A DNA stretch of 64,000 bases. Origin: Caldithrix sp. (GTDB lineage: Bacteria > Zhuqueibacterota > Zhuqueibacteria > Thermofontimicrobiales > Sulfurfontimicrobiaceae). The stretch covers positions 1 through 64,000 of the forward strand of contig DYKB01000020.1 of the NCBI GenBank assembly GCA_020722815.1. The letters are read 5' to 3'. Position numbers and translations under genes: made by a program. How positions within the stretch are numbered: the stretch's first letter is position 1; each line of letters starts with the position of its first letter. Of this stretch, positions 29,419 through 37,116 are shown piece by piece. Under the pieces are notes generated by a model. It saw only the letters and a list, made by a program, of their open reading frames with translations. It ran no database searches and was not told where the DNA came from.

Positions 29419-29943
29419 TTACAAATTATTAAATTTTAAATAATCCTGTCGTACTTTATTAAAAAATTCAAGGGCTTCGGGTGTTTGATAATCGGGGTAA
29501 GTCCACTCATTGGGCACAAATCGCCGATTACTGACTTTTAAATGGACATCCCCATAAATTCCCTTCCCCATATAAACCCGATGCATATAGTTTTTCGTCG
29601 TGGCCAGCACCAGCTTGGCCGCTGAAATATAGCCCGGATCAATATTGACTTGCCGTTTGCCATCAATCGCGTATTTTTGTTCAATTTCATTGGAAATCAA
29701 CTTGGCATCGATGATATAATCCGGCTGAACCAGTTTTTGAAATACAATAAATTGCTTTTTAAGGGCCACGCCCATTTCTGATTCATAATAGTTCGTCTGG
29801 CTAAAATCAAAAATCAATGAAGCCGTATCAACAGGTCCCCAGTGCTCACATAACTCATTTTTCACCTGGGTCAACAAATTTTCATCCCGGAATGCGATGG
29901 CTGCCATCAACTTTACATCCCGGGGAAGTTTCACCTCACCCAT
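29419..29943 (-). CDS. DUF4416 family protein
   Basis: 174-residue cytoplasmic protein matching DUF4416: VKLMAAIAFRDE near the start, FDFSQTNYYESEMG, PGYISAAKLVLATTKNYMHR and IYGDVHLKV...WTYPDYQTPEALEFFN. The family is widespread in anaerobic bacteria and uncharacterised. It starts 3 bases after the stop of the adenosine-specific kinase gene, so the two are co-transcribed. Confidence 0.88.
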   Translation of the reverse strand: MGEVKLPRDVKLMAAIAFRDENLLTQVKNELCEHWGPVDTASLIFDFSQTNYYESEMGVALKKQFIVFQKLVQPDYIIDAKLISNEIEQKYAIDGKRQVNIDPGYISAAKLVLATTKNYMHRVYMGKGIYGDVHLKVSNRRFVPNEWTYPDYQTPEALEFFNKVRQDYLKFNNL

Positions 29944-29946
29944 TTT

Positions 29947-30432
29947 TTAGCCGATTTTATATCCAATCTTTCGCAAAAACGATTTTCGCTCTGCAATTTC
30001 CTTTTCCGTTTCCACTCCCAATGGGCTTTCACCATCAATCACACCCAAAATTCCCCGTCCCTGTTCACTTTCTGCGATAATGACCTGCACCGGATTGGCG
30101 GTTGCGCAAAAAATTCGACACACTTCCGGAACCTGTGAAATCGTCCGTAACACATTTACCGGAAAAGCATTTTGCATAAAAACAAGAAAAGAATGACCAG
30201 CACCAATCGCCAGCATGTTCTTTTTCGCCAATTCCATCAGCTTTTCATCATTCCCGGAAAATCGAACCAGGCGGGGACCCGATGCCTCACAAAACGCCAC
30301 GCCAAATTTAATATTCGGAACGGAATTCACCAGCGCTTCATGGACATCTTCCACCGTTTTGATGAAATGAGACATCCCCAGAATAAAATTCAGGGAATCC
30401 GGATTTTCAATCTGCACTAATTTTAATTCCAT
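29947..30432 (-). CDS. Adenosine-specific kinase (DUF355/PAE2307-like)
   Basis: 161-residue protein of the small adenosine-specific kinase family known from thermophilic archaea and some bacteria. GGAG upstream favours ATG 30432 (MELKLVQIENPD) over 30447. Family segments include LNFILGMSHFIKTVEDVHEA, FGVAFCEASGPRLVRFSGND, IGAGHSFLVFM and FCATANPVQVI. It is first in a minus-strand cluster with DUF4416, purM and gpsA, consistent with purine metabolism. Confidence 0.88.
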   Translation of the reverse strand: MELKLVQIENPDSLNFILGMSHFIKTVEDVHEALVNSVPNIKFGVAFCEASGPRLVRFSGNDEKLMELAKKNMLAIGAGHSFLVFMQNAFPVNVLRTISQVPEVCRIFCATANPVQVIIAESEQGRGILGVIDGESPLGVETEKEIAERKSFLRKIGYKIG

Positions 30433-30626
30433 TTCTGACTCCTGCAAAATGAACCAGCATTTTTTATGGATAATTTGAGTTAAATATATAAAAAATTGAA
30501 TCTTTTTGCAAGTGAAAATTTTTATTTATTTTGGTCAATTTTTCTCTTGATTTTTTGATTGAGAATGCTCATTTTTAGGCTATTAACTTTTAATAAAATC
30601 TAACACTATTTATCAGGAGGTTTGAT

Positions 30627-31112
30627 ATGAGATTTTGGCAAAAACTTTTTTTACTCAGCCTGATGGCTTTGATGCTTTTTATCCTGGGCTGCGAGAATGA
30701 AGAAAATGAAAGGGAAGAACTTAAATTAACCAAAGAAGTTATTAGTTCACCCAATGCTCCCAAAGCAATTGGCCCCTACAGTCAGGCAATTAAAGTTGGC
30801 AATACGCTTTACTGTTCGGGACAGATAGCCATTAATCCAGCGACTGGCGAACTGGTACAGGGCACAATCGAGGAAGAAACCCGCCAAGTATTGGAGAATT
30901 TAAAAGCTGTATTACTCGAAGCCGGTTTTGATTTTAAAGATGTGGTCCAATCGACCGTGTTTATGACCGATATGAATAATTACGCTAAAATTAATGCGGT
31001 TTATGCCGAATATTTCACCGAAAAACCACCGGCCCGCGCGGCGGTGCAGGTCGCCAATTTGCCAAAATTTGTGAATGTGGAAATTATGTGCGTGGCGGTG
31101 AAGACTGAATAA
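30627..31112 (+). CDS. RidA-family enamine/imine deaminase with lipoprotein signal
   Basis: 161-residue protein. Residues 1-23 form a lipoprotein signal with lipobox FILGC, followed by a Glu-rich linker. Residues ~36-161 are a complete RidA (YjgF/YER057c) domain: [28 protein letters not shown], the catalytic Arg in [13 protein letters not shown] and the C-terminal VEIMCVA. RidA normally hydrolyses reactive 2-aminoacrylate in the cytoplasm. Here the enzyme would sit on a membrane facing the periplasm, which is unusual. GGAGG precedes the ATG. Confidence 0.92.
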   Translation: MRFWQKLFLLSLMALMLFILGCENEENEREELKLTKEVISSPNAPKAIGPYSQAIKVGNTLYCSGQIAINPATGELVQGTIEEETRQVLENLKAVLLEAGFDFKDVVQSTVFMTDMNNYAKINAVYAEYFTEKPPARAAVQVANLPKFVNVEIMCVAVKTE

Positions 31113-31122
31113 TTTTAAAATA

Positions 31123-31190
31123 TTAACCCTGCGGGAGTTTTTTTGATTCCGATAAGCTTTCAATTCAAAACGAACCTCCCGTAGGGTAAA
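31123..31190. repeat. Inverted repeat, possible terminator of the RidA gene
   Basis: TTAACCCTGCGGGAGTTT (31123-31140) and AACCTCCCGTAGGGTAAA (31173-31190) are reverse complements at 15 of 18 positions around a 32-base loop. It begins 10 bases after the RidA stop. Confidence 0.55.
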
Positions 31191-31348
31191 GATTAATCGT
31201 AACCGTTCACAGGGGTAATAAATTAAACGCTTCTGTCATGCCCGAATGCTTTTGTCGGGCATCCATTTGTTAAAAAAAGTATGGATTCCCGCCAAAAACA
31301 TGCGGGAATGACAGATTCGATCCTCCCTGTGAACGGATACGATTAATC
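31191..31348. repeat. Composite inverted-repeat element (copy 2) with nested palindrome
   Basis: Outer ends GTAACCGTTCACAGGG (31199-31214) and CCCTGTGAACGGATAC (31325-31340) match as inverted repeats at 15 of 16 bases. Both are flanked by GATTAATC, which could be an 8-base target duplication, although it is itself palindromic. Inside, 31235-31312 is a complete copy of the ~78-base palindrome also found alone at 13471-13547. No coding capacity. Confidence 0.8.
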
Positions 31349-31395
31349 CGGAATATCCTGTTATCCTGTCTGATTTATAAATAAAGGGCTACTCA

Positions 31396-32157
31396 ATGGG
31401 CTTTTACGATTTATCAAAGGATGAAAGAATCAAACTGGCAGCTCAAATCCAGGCTGATTTATTGATAGAATTTCAAAAGAATCAAAATAATCTTTTAAAA
31501 AAATACTTTTCAGATGAAGATACCTACATCAGAAAGACGGCTTACATCGCGGTTGGTCGAATTTTTAAAGAAAGTCCGCAGCTTCGAATCCAGGTGATAA
31601 ATTCTTTGGAAAATTTACTCCAAAGTGAAAATGAAAAAATCCGGCAAACTGCAATTAATGCAGCAGGTGAAATTGGAATATATAATTTTAAAATCGTAAA
31701 ACATCTTTTTGAAAAAGGCCTGACTGATTCACATCCTGTTGTTCGAAACGCTGTGATTGGTTCCATCAAAAAAATGAGTGAGAAAAATCCGAAACCAATC
31801 TTACAATTCGCGAGGGAATATCTTCATCACCCGGATATTGAAATTCGACGCGAAATTTGTCACGGCATCGAATTACGGGGCAGAACGCATCCCGAAGAGG
31901 TGCTGCCGATACTGCAGGAATTGGAATTCGATCCGGCGCCAAGAGTTTATAACACGATTATCCATGTGATTGGACAGATCAGCTATAAAAAAGGGTGCCT
32001 TGAAAAAGTAATCGCGCACCTGAAAAGTTGGCAGAATCAGGAACTAGTCCAAAAAGCGCTTAAAGAAATTATCGAAGTGCATCAAAATTACCAAAATTTT
32101 GCAGCAAGGACCCCGGATGCGGTAAAAAAATATATTGAAAGCACCATGGCGGTGTAA
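31396..32157 (+). CDS. HEAT-repeat protein
   Basis: 253-residue all-helical protein built of about six HEAT-type repeats (DEDTYIRKTAYIAVGRI, SENEKIRQTAINAAGEIG, DSHPVVRNAVIGSIKKM, HPDIEIRREICHGIELRG, DPAPRVYNTIIHVIGQI). Spacing is ~38 residues. There is no signal peptide. HEAT solenoids bind proteins or, in the AlkD-like group, damaged DNA; nothing here tells which. It ends 31 bases before the DUF3748 gene and may be co-transcribed with it. Confidence 0.85.
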   Translation: MGFYDLSKDERIKLAAQIQADLLIEFQKNQNNLLKKYFSDEDTYIRKTAYIAVGRIFKESPQLRIQVINSLENLLQSENEKIRQTAINAAGEIGIYNFKIVKHLFEKGLTDSHPVVRNAVIGSIKKMSEKNPKPILQFAREYLHHPDIEIRREICHGIELRGRTHPEEVLPILQELEFDPAPRVYNTIIHVIGQISYKKGCLEKVIAHLKSWQNQELVQKALKEIIEVHQNYQNFAARTPDAVKKYIESTMAV

Positions 32158-32188
32158 ATTCTCACCTTTTGGTCAGGGAGATTTTGAA

Positions 32189-33568
32189 ATGAAATTTATC
32201 AAAAAGTTTTGTCCGTTAATTTTCCTCATTTTACTCTTGGTTTTCTGTCGTTATCCACTCTCAGAAAAAGAAATTCAACTCACCAACGATTTAACCAAAA
32301 ATTTTGACCTGGATGACCGCTATAATTTCTCTCCGAATGATAAATGGCTGGTTTATGATACCCGAACCGATTCCGGCGGGATTGGCGGCTGTCACACTAT
32401 CGAAAAAGTACATGTAGAGACGGGTAAAATCGTTGTTTTATATGAAACGAAGAAACAGACGGCTTTTGGGCCTGGTGTTGGTGCACCGAGTTATCGCCAT
32501 ACAGAAAATAAAGTCATGTTCATTCATGGTCTGCAAAATTGTAATGCCGAACGGCCATACACCCAATGGCGCCGAACTGGCGTAATAATTCAGGATGATC
32601 AGCCGGGAATTCCTGTATTTATGGATGCGCGGGATGTGACACCCCCGTTCACACCCGGTGCCTTGCGTGGCGGAACACACCAACACGAATGGAGTGGTGA
32701 TGGTCAATGGATCGGCTTTACGTATAATGATGCCATTATGAAATCCCTGGAAGATCGGACCGGCATCCAGTGGAACTTGCGAACAATCGGCGTTTCGCGT
32801 CCGATCACGCCAGTTAAAGTTGATCGGGATCCGGCTGGCGAAAATCTTGACGGAACTCATTTTTCGGTTCTGGTGGTAAAAGTTGTTCCGAATCCCGTTC
32901 CCGGCTCGGATGAAATCAGTCATGCGGCTGATGATAGCTGGGTTGGGACTTCCGGGTATCAAAAACCGGATGGTTCCTGGCAAAGAGCGCGGGCTTTTAT
33001 CGGGACGGTTCGCGATAGAAATAATGAACCGGTCAAAGAGGTTTTTATTGTGGATATTCCGGAAAATATTGAAATTCCCGGCACGGATGGCCCGCTTGAA
33101 GGAACGGAAACGACTTTTCCCATGCCACCCAGAGGAACTGTTCAGCGCCGCCTGACCTGGACGGCAGATTCCAAACATCCTGGCTGTGCAGGATTTACCC
33201 GCTGTTCGCCGGATGGAAAATTTATCGCCTATCGTGCCAAAGATGAAAATGGCATCGATCAGATATTTTTCATTTCACCCCGCGGCGGAAGACCCTCACA
33301 GATTACCAGCCATGACTCGCCTGTCCAAAGCGCTGTTCGATGGCAAGCTGATGGGGGAGCGATATTTTATGTCTGGGATAATTCTATAATTAAATTGAAG
33401 TTAAATAATGGCCAGCCGGTCGGTAATTTTCAACATCTCACCCACCGGACAGACGAGCCGCCATTTAATTTCATCGTGGCCCATCATGGAAAATTGATCG
33501 CTTTTAATCGATTTGTCAAATTCGGGAAAGGAAAAACCAAACAGATATTTTTAATTAAACTGGAATAA
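32189..33568 (+). CDS. DUF3748 family lipoprotein-like beta-propeller
   Basis: 459-residue exported protein. ATG 32189 with GGGAG upstream is preferred over the open frame from 32135, since it begins the signal sequence; LLLVFC may be a lipobox. The rest shows propeller-like WD/TolB repeats (NFSPNDKWLVYDTR, HQHEWSGDGQWIGFTYNDA, TRCSPDGKFIAYRAKDENG, QADGGAIFYVWDN). These and the RRTGV/GTHQHEWS segments match DUF3748 (E. coli YidR family). Function unknown. The family often occurs beside sugar catabolism genes. Confidence 0.82.
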   Translation: MKFIKKFCPLIFLILLLVFCRYPLSEKEIQLTNDLTKNFDLDDRYNFSPNDKWLVYDTRTDSGGIGGCHTIEKVHVETGKIVVLYETKKQTAFGPGVGAPSYRHTENKVMFIHGLQNCNAERPYTQWRRTGVIIQDDQPGIPVFMDARDVTPPFTPGALRGGTHQHEWSGDGQWIGFTYNDAIMKSLEDRTGIQWNLRTIGVSRPITPVKVDRDPAGENLDGTHFSVLVVKVVPNPVPGSDEISHAADDSWVGTSGYQKPDGSWQRARAFIGTVRDRNNEPVKEVFIVDIPENIEIPGTDGPLEGTETTFPMPPRGTVQRRLTWTADSKHPGCAGFTRCSPDGKFIAYRAKDENGIDQIFFISPRGGRPSQITSHDSPVQSAVRWQADGGAIFYVWDNSIIKLKLNNGQPVGNFQHLTHRTDEPPFNFIVAHHGKLIAFNRFVKFGKGKTKQIFLIKLE

Positions 33569-33766
33569 AAAATTATACAGGATTGAGGATACTCCGAAAA
33601 ATGGCAGTATGATTTTAAAATTTGGAATGATCACCTTTACCAGAATAACTCTTTTCAGGAATAACATCCAAATTTTCTTCCTGTCAATCTGATTGTCCTG
33701 TTAATCCTGCTAAAAAAATAATTATAACTTCTGCAGATGATGAACATTCAAAGTCGGAGGATTATT

Positions 33767-35419
33767 ATGTCCATTTTAAAAAGAAAAACTTATATGGTTC
33801 TGATTATCTGGCTATTGTTTGGTTTATTGGCCTTTAATTATACTCTTTGGGCGCAAACGCAAAAAACTGCCCGTCAATTTTCATTAAAATCACCGGAAAT
33901 TCCGAAAATTTTACTCAAAAAAGTAACGCCGGAAGAATGGACGAGTGAAGAAAAGACACCCATTTCGGGCTTAAAATTATATACCCGAGAAAAATCCGGT
34001 GCCACCTGGCTGGGTTCAGATTTGGGAGCCGTTCGATTTGATCCGGAAGCAAAACATCGCTGGGATCGCTGGCAATATTTTGCCGGAAAACGCTGGCTTC
34101 AGGATAATCAGGTCCTGAATATTTATGTGGACGAATCCACCAGCGAACGAAAAGTCTGGATTCGCACGCAGCAGGGCGTTTCGCTCATTTCCTGGATACC
34201 CATGACACTGGCCGAAAAAGCGAATTTTTACGACAAAATAGTCGAAGTGCGCCATGTGCGACATGGTTTTGTCTCCGACTCCCATCTGAAGAAGCCGGGT
34301 GATCTCTCCACCAATATGACGACCGATAGCGACAATGACGGTTTGTGGACGGCGATGTATATGGCCGCCCAAGCCTATCGCTATGCCGTCACGAACGCCC
34401 CCGACGCCAGAATAAAAGCCAAACGTTCCCTGGATGCCATTATCCGGCTGGAAGAAATTACCGGCATATCCGGCTTTTTTGCCCGTTCCTTCAAATCGAT
34501 TGACGAGCCCGCGCCCCGTGGCGGGGAGTGGCATAAAACGCCGGATGGAAAATGGCTCTGGAAAGGTGATACCAGCTCGGATGAAGCGGTGGGACATACG
34601 TATGGCTATGCTATCTATTACGATTTAGTGGCCAATGAGGCTGAAAAAGACGCCATTCGAAAAACATTTTCCAGAATCGTGGATCATCTCATCGATAATA
34701 ATTTTAATTTGATTGATCTGGATGGAAAACCCACCCGCTGGGGCGAATGGGGTACTGAATTTTTCAAAACCGAAGAGGGTGAGTATGAAAAAGCCCTTCG
34801 CTCAGCCGAACTGCTTTCCATGCTTAAAACGGCCTATCATTTTACGGGCAATCCCAAATACGAACAGGTCTATCGCGAACGGATCGATCATGGCTATGCC
34901 ACCAATATGCTCTATTACCGCCGCTGGATTTCGGCTTTTGTGGAAATAAATTTTTCGGACGATGAATTATATTATCTCACCATCTTCCCGCTATTGCTCT
35001 ATGAGAAGGATCCGGCCCTGCGGGATAATTATCTCGCCAGCGTCCGGTTTACCTGGGAGCAGATTCGACCCGATATGAATCCGCTCTGGAATTTTATGTC
35101 CGTTGCCCTCGGCGCGATTGAAATGACAGATGAGGTGCTGAAAGAATCGCGCATGACGCTTGAGCGTATCCCCCTGGATTTGCTGAATTGGGGCGTCAAA
35201 AACTCACATCGACTCGACATTACTATTTTAGGCGAGGTCGAACGCCACGGTAATCACTACGGCACGCCGACACTCCCTCCCGATGAACGCCGGATGCACA
35301 AATGGAATGGCAATCCTTACGTATTAGATGACAATGGCAATGGCGCCAGCGAAGAAGCCCCGACTTTTTATCTGCTGCCGTATTGGATGGGGAGATTTTA
35401 TAAATGGATGAAGGATTGA
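33767..35419 (+). CDS. Secreted protein with propeller-like start and alpha/alpha toroid
   Basis: 550-residue exported protein. ATG 33767 follows GGAGG and starts a signal peptide ending near LWAQ. Residues ~60-135 look like two blades of a two-component-regulator-type propeller (ATWLGSDLGAVRFD, KVWIRTQQGVSLI). Residues ~160-550 form a helical region with repeated tandem helices (NDGLWTAMYMAAQAYRYAVT, SSDEAVGHTYGYAIYYDLV, SMLKTAYHFTGNPKYEQVYR), consistent with a six-hairpin glycosidase-type toroid. I do not recognise a named family. The neighbourhood suggests glycan metabolism. No catalytic residue can be assigned safely. Confidence 0.65.
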   Translation: MSILKRKTYMVLIIWLLFGLLAFNYTLWAQTQKTARQFSLKSPEIPKILLKKVTPEEWTSEEKTPISGLKLYTREKSGATWLGSDLGAVRFDPEAKHRWDRWQYFAGKRWLQDNQVLNIYVDESTSERKVWIRTQQGVSLISWIPMTLAEKANFYDKIVEVRHVRHGFVSDSHLKKPGDLSTNMTTDSDNDGLWTAMYMAAQAYRYAVTNAPDARIKAKRSLDAIIRLEEITGISGFFARSFKSIDEPAPRGGEWHKTPDGKWLWKGDTSSDEAVGHTYGYAIYYDLVANEAEKDAIRKTFSRIVDHLIDNNFNLIDLDGKPTRWGEWGTEFFKTEEGEYEKALRSAELLSMLKTAYHFTGNPKYEQVYRERIDHGYATNMLYYRRWISAFVEINFSDDELYYLTIFPLLLYEKDPALRDNYLASVRFTWEQIRPDMNPLWNFMSVALGAIEMTDEVLKESRMTLERIPLDLLNWGVKNSHRLDITILGEVERHGNHYGTPTLPPDERRMHKWNGNPYVLDDNGNGASEEAPTFYLLPYWMGRFYKWMKD

Positions 35420-35762
35420 AAAAATTATAAGCAAAATCAGTACTTCAATAAAAATTATTACTCTTCCGACTGAATAATTTATACATGAACTTACTTGCGG
35501 GTTTCTGCGGAGCCTGCCTCATTAACCTGATATTCAAGATCGATATACATATTTCCTCAAATCAAAAAAAAATAGTTGACAAAAATCAAAAAATATAGTA
35601 AGCTATTATACTGGAATAATTTTCCAATGAAAGTATTTGGTAACGTTCTCTTTTCTTTCAATCAGGTTTTATAAAGGTTTTTAAATCCTTGAAATACTCT
35701 TAAAATATTGAAAGCGCATGAAAAGAAAATGAGATAATTTTAAAAAAAACATGAGGTTATAG
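35420..35762. other. AT-rich intergenic region
   Basis: No gene. A TTGACA box at 35576-35581 has possible -10 boxes only at poor spacing (TATAGT 12 bases away, TATTAT 22 bases away), so no promoter is called. Confidence 0.35.
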
Positions 35763-35855
35763 ATGAGTGAAATTTTTAATCATGGCTCGATCTGGCTAAA
35801 AGCCGATTTTCATCTCCATACAAAAGCTGATATGGAATGGGCAGGAAGCCTTTAA
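35763..35855 (+). pseudogene. Truncated N-terminus of a PHP-domain protein
   Basis: A 30-codon stub starting at ATG 35763, with GAGG upstream, reads NHGSIWLKADFHLHTKADME and stops soon after. The DFHLHT segment is the first metal-binding motif of PHP phosphoesterase domains. The preceding GSIW is typical of large PHP-ATPase proteins (TrlF-like and relatives). The remaining hundreds of residues are gone, and the AlbA_2 gene starts 36 bases later. A remnant, not a functional gene. Confidence 0.6.
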
Positions 35856-35891
35856 TAAACGAAAAAATATTTATGATTTGTGGAGAGTCGA

Positions 35892-37067
35892 ATGATGAGT
35901 CCCATTGAATTATTAGATTTAATTGCCGCTGGTGAGACCAGCCGGGTTCAATTCAAAGAAAAAATTGAAAATCAGGATAAGCTTATTTCGGAAATGATTG
36001 CCTTTTCAAACTCAAAAGGTGGTATTCTGTTAATTGGTGTTCGGGAAAAAACTGGTCAGATACCTGGATTATTACCAAACGAAATCAGAGAAACCAGTGA
36101 ATTAGCCGGAAATTTGGCTTCAAATAATATTTTCAGCCCAATTTTTATCGAAACAGAGGTTGTAACCATAGAAGAAGCAGATGGCAAAAAAAATGTTCTG
36201 GTCATTGAAGTCAAAGAGGGGCTTAATAAGCCCCACAAAGATAAAAATGGTACCATCTGGATTAAGCAGGGAAGCGATAAACGTAAATTGACTGATAATA
36301 GTGATATTTTGCGACTTTTTCAAAGTGGCGGGAATCTGTACGCTGATGAAATGCCAGTTCCGACGACCTCGATCGCCGATATTGATCGCGAAAAGGTAAA
36401 TCGTTACCTTAAAAAAATATTTAACCGTGACATCAAAGAATTTGGTATTCCATACAAACAACTCCTGAAAAATAAGAATATTTTAAAAAATGACCGGATT
36501 ACATTGGGTGGTTTACTTTTTTTTGGTATTGAACCCCAGCATTATAAACCAGCATTTTGCATGAAAGCGGTTAGTTTTCTGGGCAATGAATTGGGTGGTA
36601 CTCGATATCGGGATAGTGAAGATATTTTGGGTGATATTCCGGCTTTATTCACGGGCGGATTAGCTTTTATGAAACGAAATCTTAAAAAAGTTCAGGCCGG
36701 GCAAAATTTCAATTCTCAGGGCATTCTGGAAATTTCCGAAATCGCGTTAGAAGAGTTACTGCAAAATGCGTTGGTTCATCGTGATTATTTTAAAAATGCA
36801 CCAATCCGAATTTTGATATTTGATAACCGCCTGGAAATTGTCAGTCCAGGAAAATTGCCGAATAACCTGACGGTCAATAATATCCGTTTTGGTAATGCCG
36901 TAATTCGTAATAATTTATTAGCATCTTTTTGTTCACAAATTATGGTCTATCGCGGACTTGGATCCGGTATTGTACGTGCGCTTCGCGAACAACCCGATAT
37001 CGAATTTATTAATGACGAGGATGGAGAGCAATTTATCGTGAAAATTCCACGGCACTTTGAATATTGA
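35892..37067 (+). CDS. AlbA_2 (Schlafen-type) DNA-binding protein with C-terminal ATPase-like domain
   Basis: 391-residue cytoplasmic protein often annotated as a RecG-like transcriptional regulator. An AlbA_2 domain lies at ~10-130 (SRVQFKEKIENQDKLISEMI, AFSNSKGGILLIGV, IWIKQGSDKRKL). A HATPase_c_4-type domain lies at ~270-385 (ALEELLQNALVHRDYF, LEIVSPGKLPNNL, RGLGSGIVRAL). GGAG at 35882 favours ATG 35892; the GTG at 35880 and ATG 35895 are alternatives. Such proteins are frequent in defence islands and mobile regions. It lies directly behind the PHP stub. Confidence 0.87.
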   Translation: MMSPIELLDLIAAGETSRVQFKEKIENQDKLISEMIAFSNSKGGILLIGVREKTGQIPGLLPNEIRETSELAGNLASNNIFSPIFIETEVVTIEEADGKKNVLVIEVKEGLNKPHKDKNGTIWIKQGSDKRKLTDNSDILRLFQSGGNLYADEMPVPTTSIADIDREKVNRYLKKIFNRDIKEFGIPYKQLLKNKNILKNDRITLGGLLFFGIEPQHYKPAFCMKAVSFLGNELGGTRYRDSEDILGDIPALFTGGLAFMKRNLKKVQAGQNFNSQGILEISEIALEELLQNALVHRDYFKNAPIRILIFDNRLEIVSPGKLPNNLTVNNIRFGNAVIRNNLLASFCSQIMVYRGLGSGIVRALREQPDIEFINDEDGEQFIVKIPRHFEY

Positions 37068-37116
37068 ATATGATTTTCTGTAATAATACTTCTTATCACG
37101 TATCGAGGCCTTCAAA

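Noticed and set aside
31191..31348. Composite repeat as an ordinary terminator
   Set aside because: It has long nested arms, no T-tract and dispersed copies elsewhere, so a mobile or repeat element fits better.
32438..33178. 246-codon minus-strand frame opposite the DUF3748 gene
   Set aside because: Antisense shadow of a conserved gene; composition rich in Arg, Ile and Asn with no domain.
35576..35599. TTGACA with TATAGT as a promoter for the PHP stub and AlbA_2 gene
   Set aside because: Spacing is only 12 bases, and the alternative -10 boxes are too far away.
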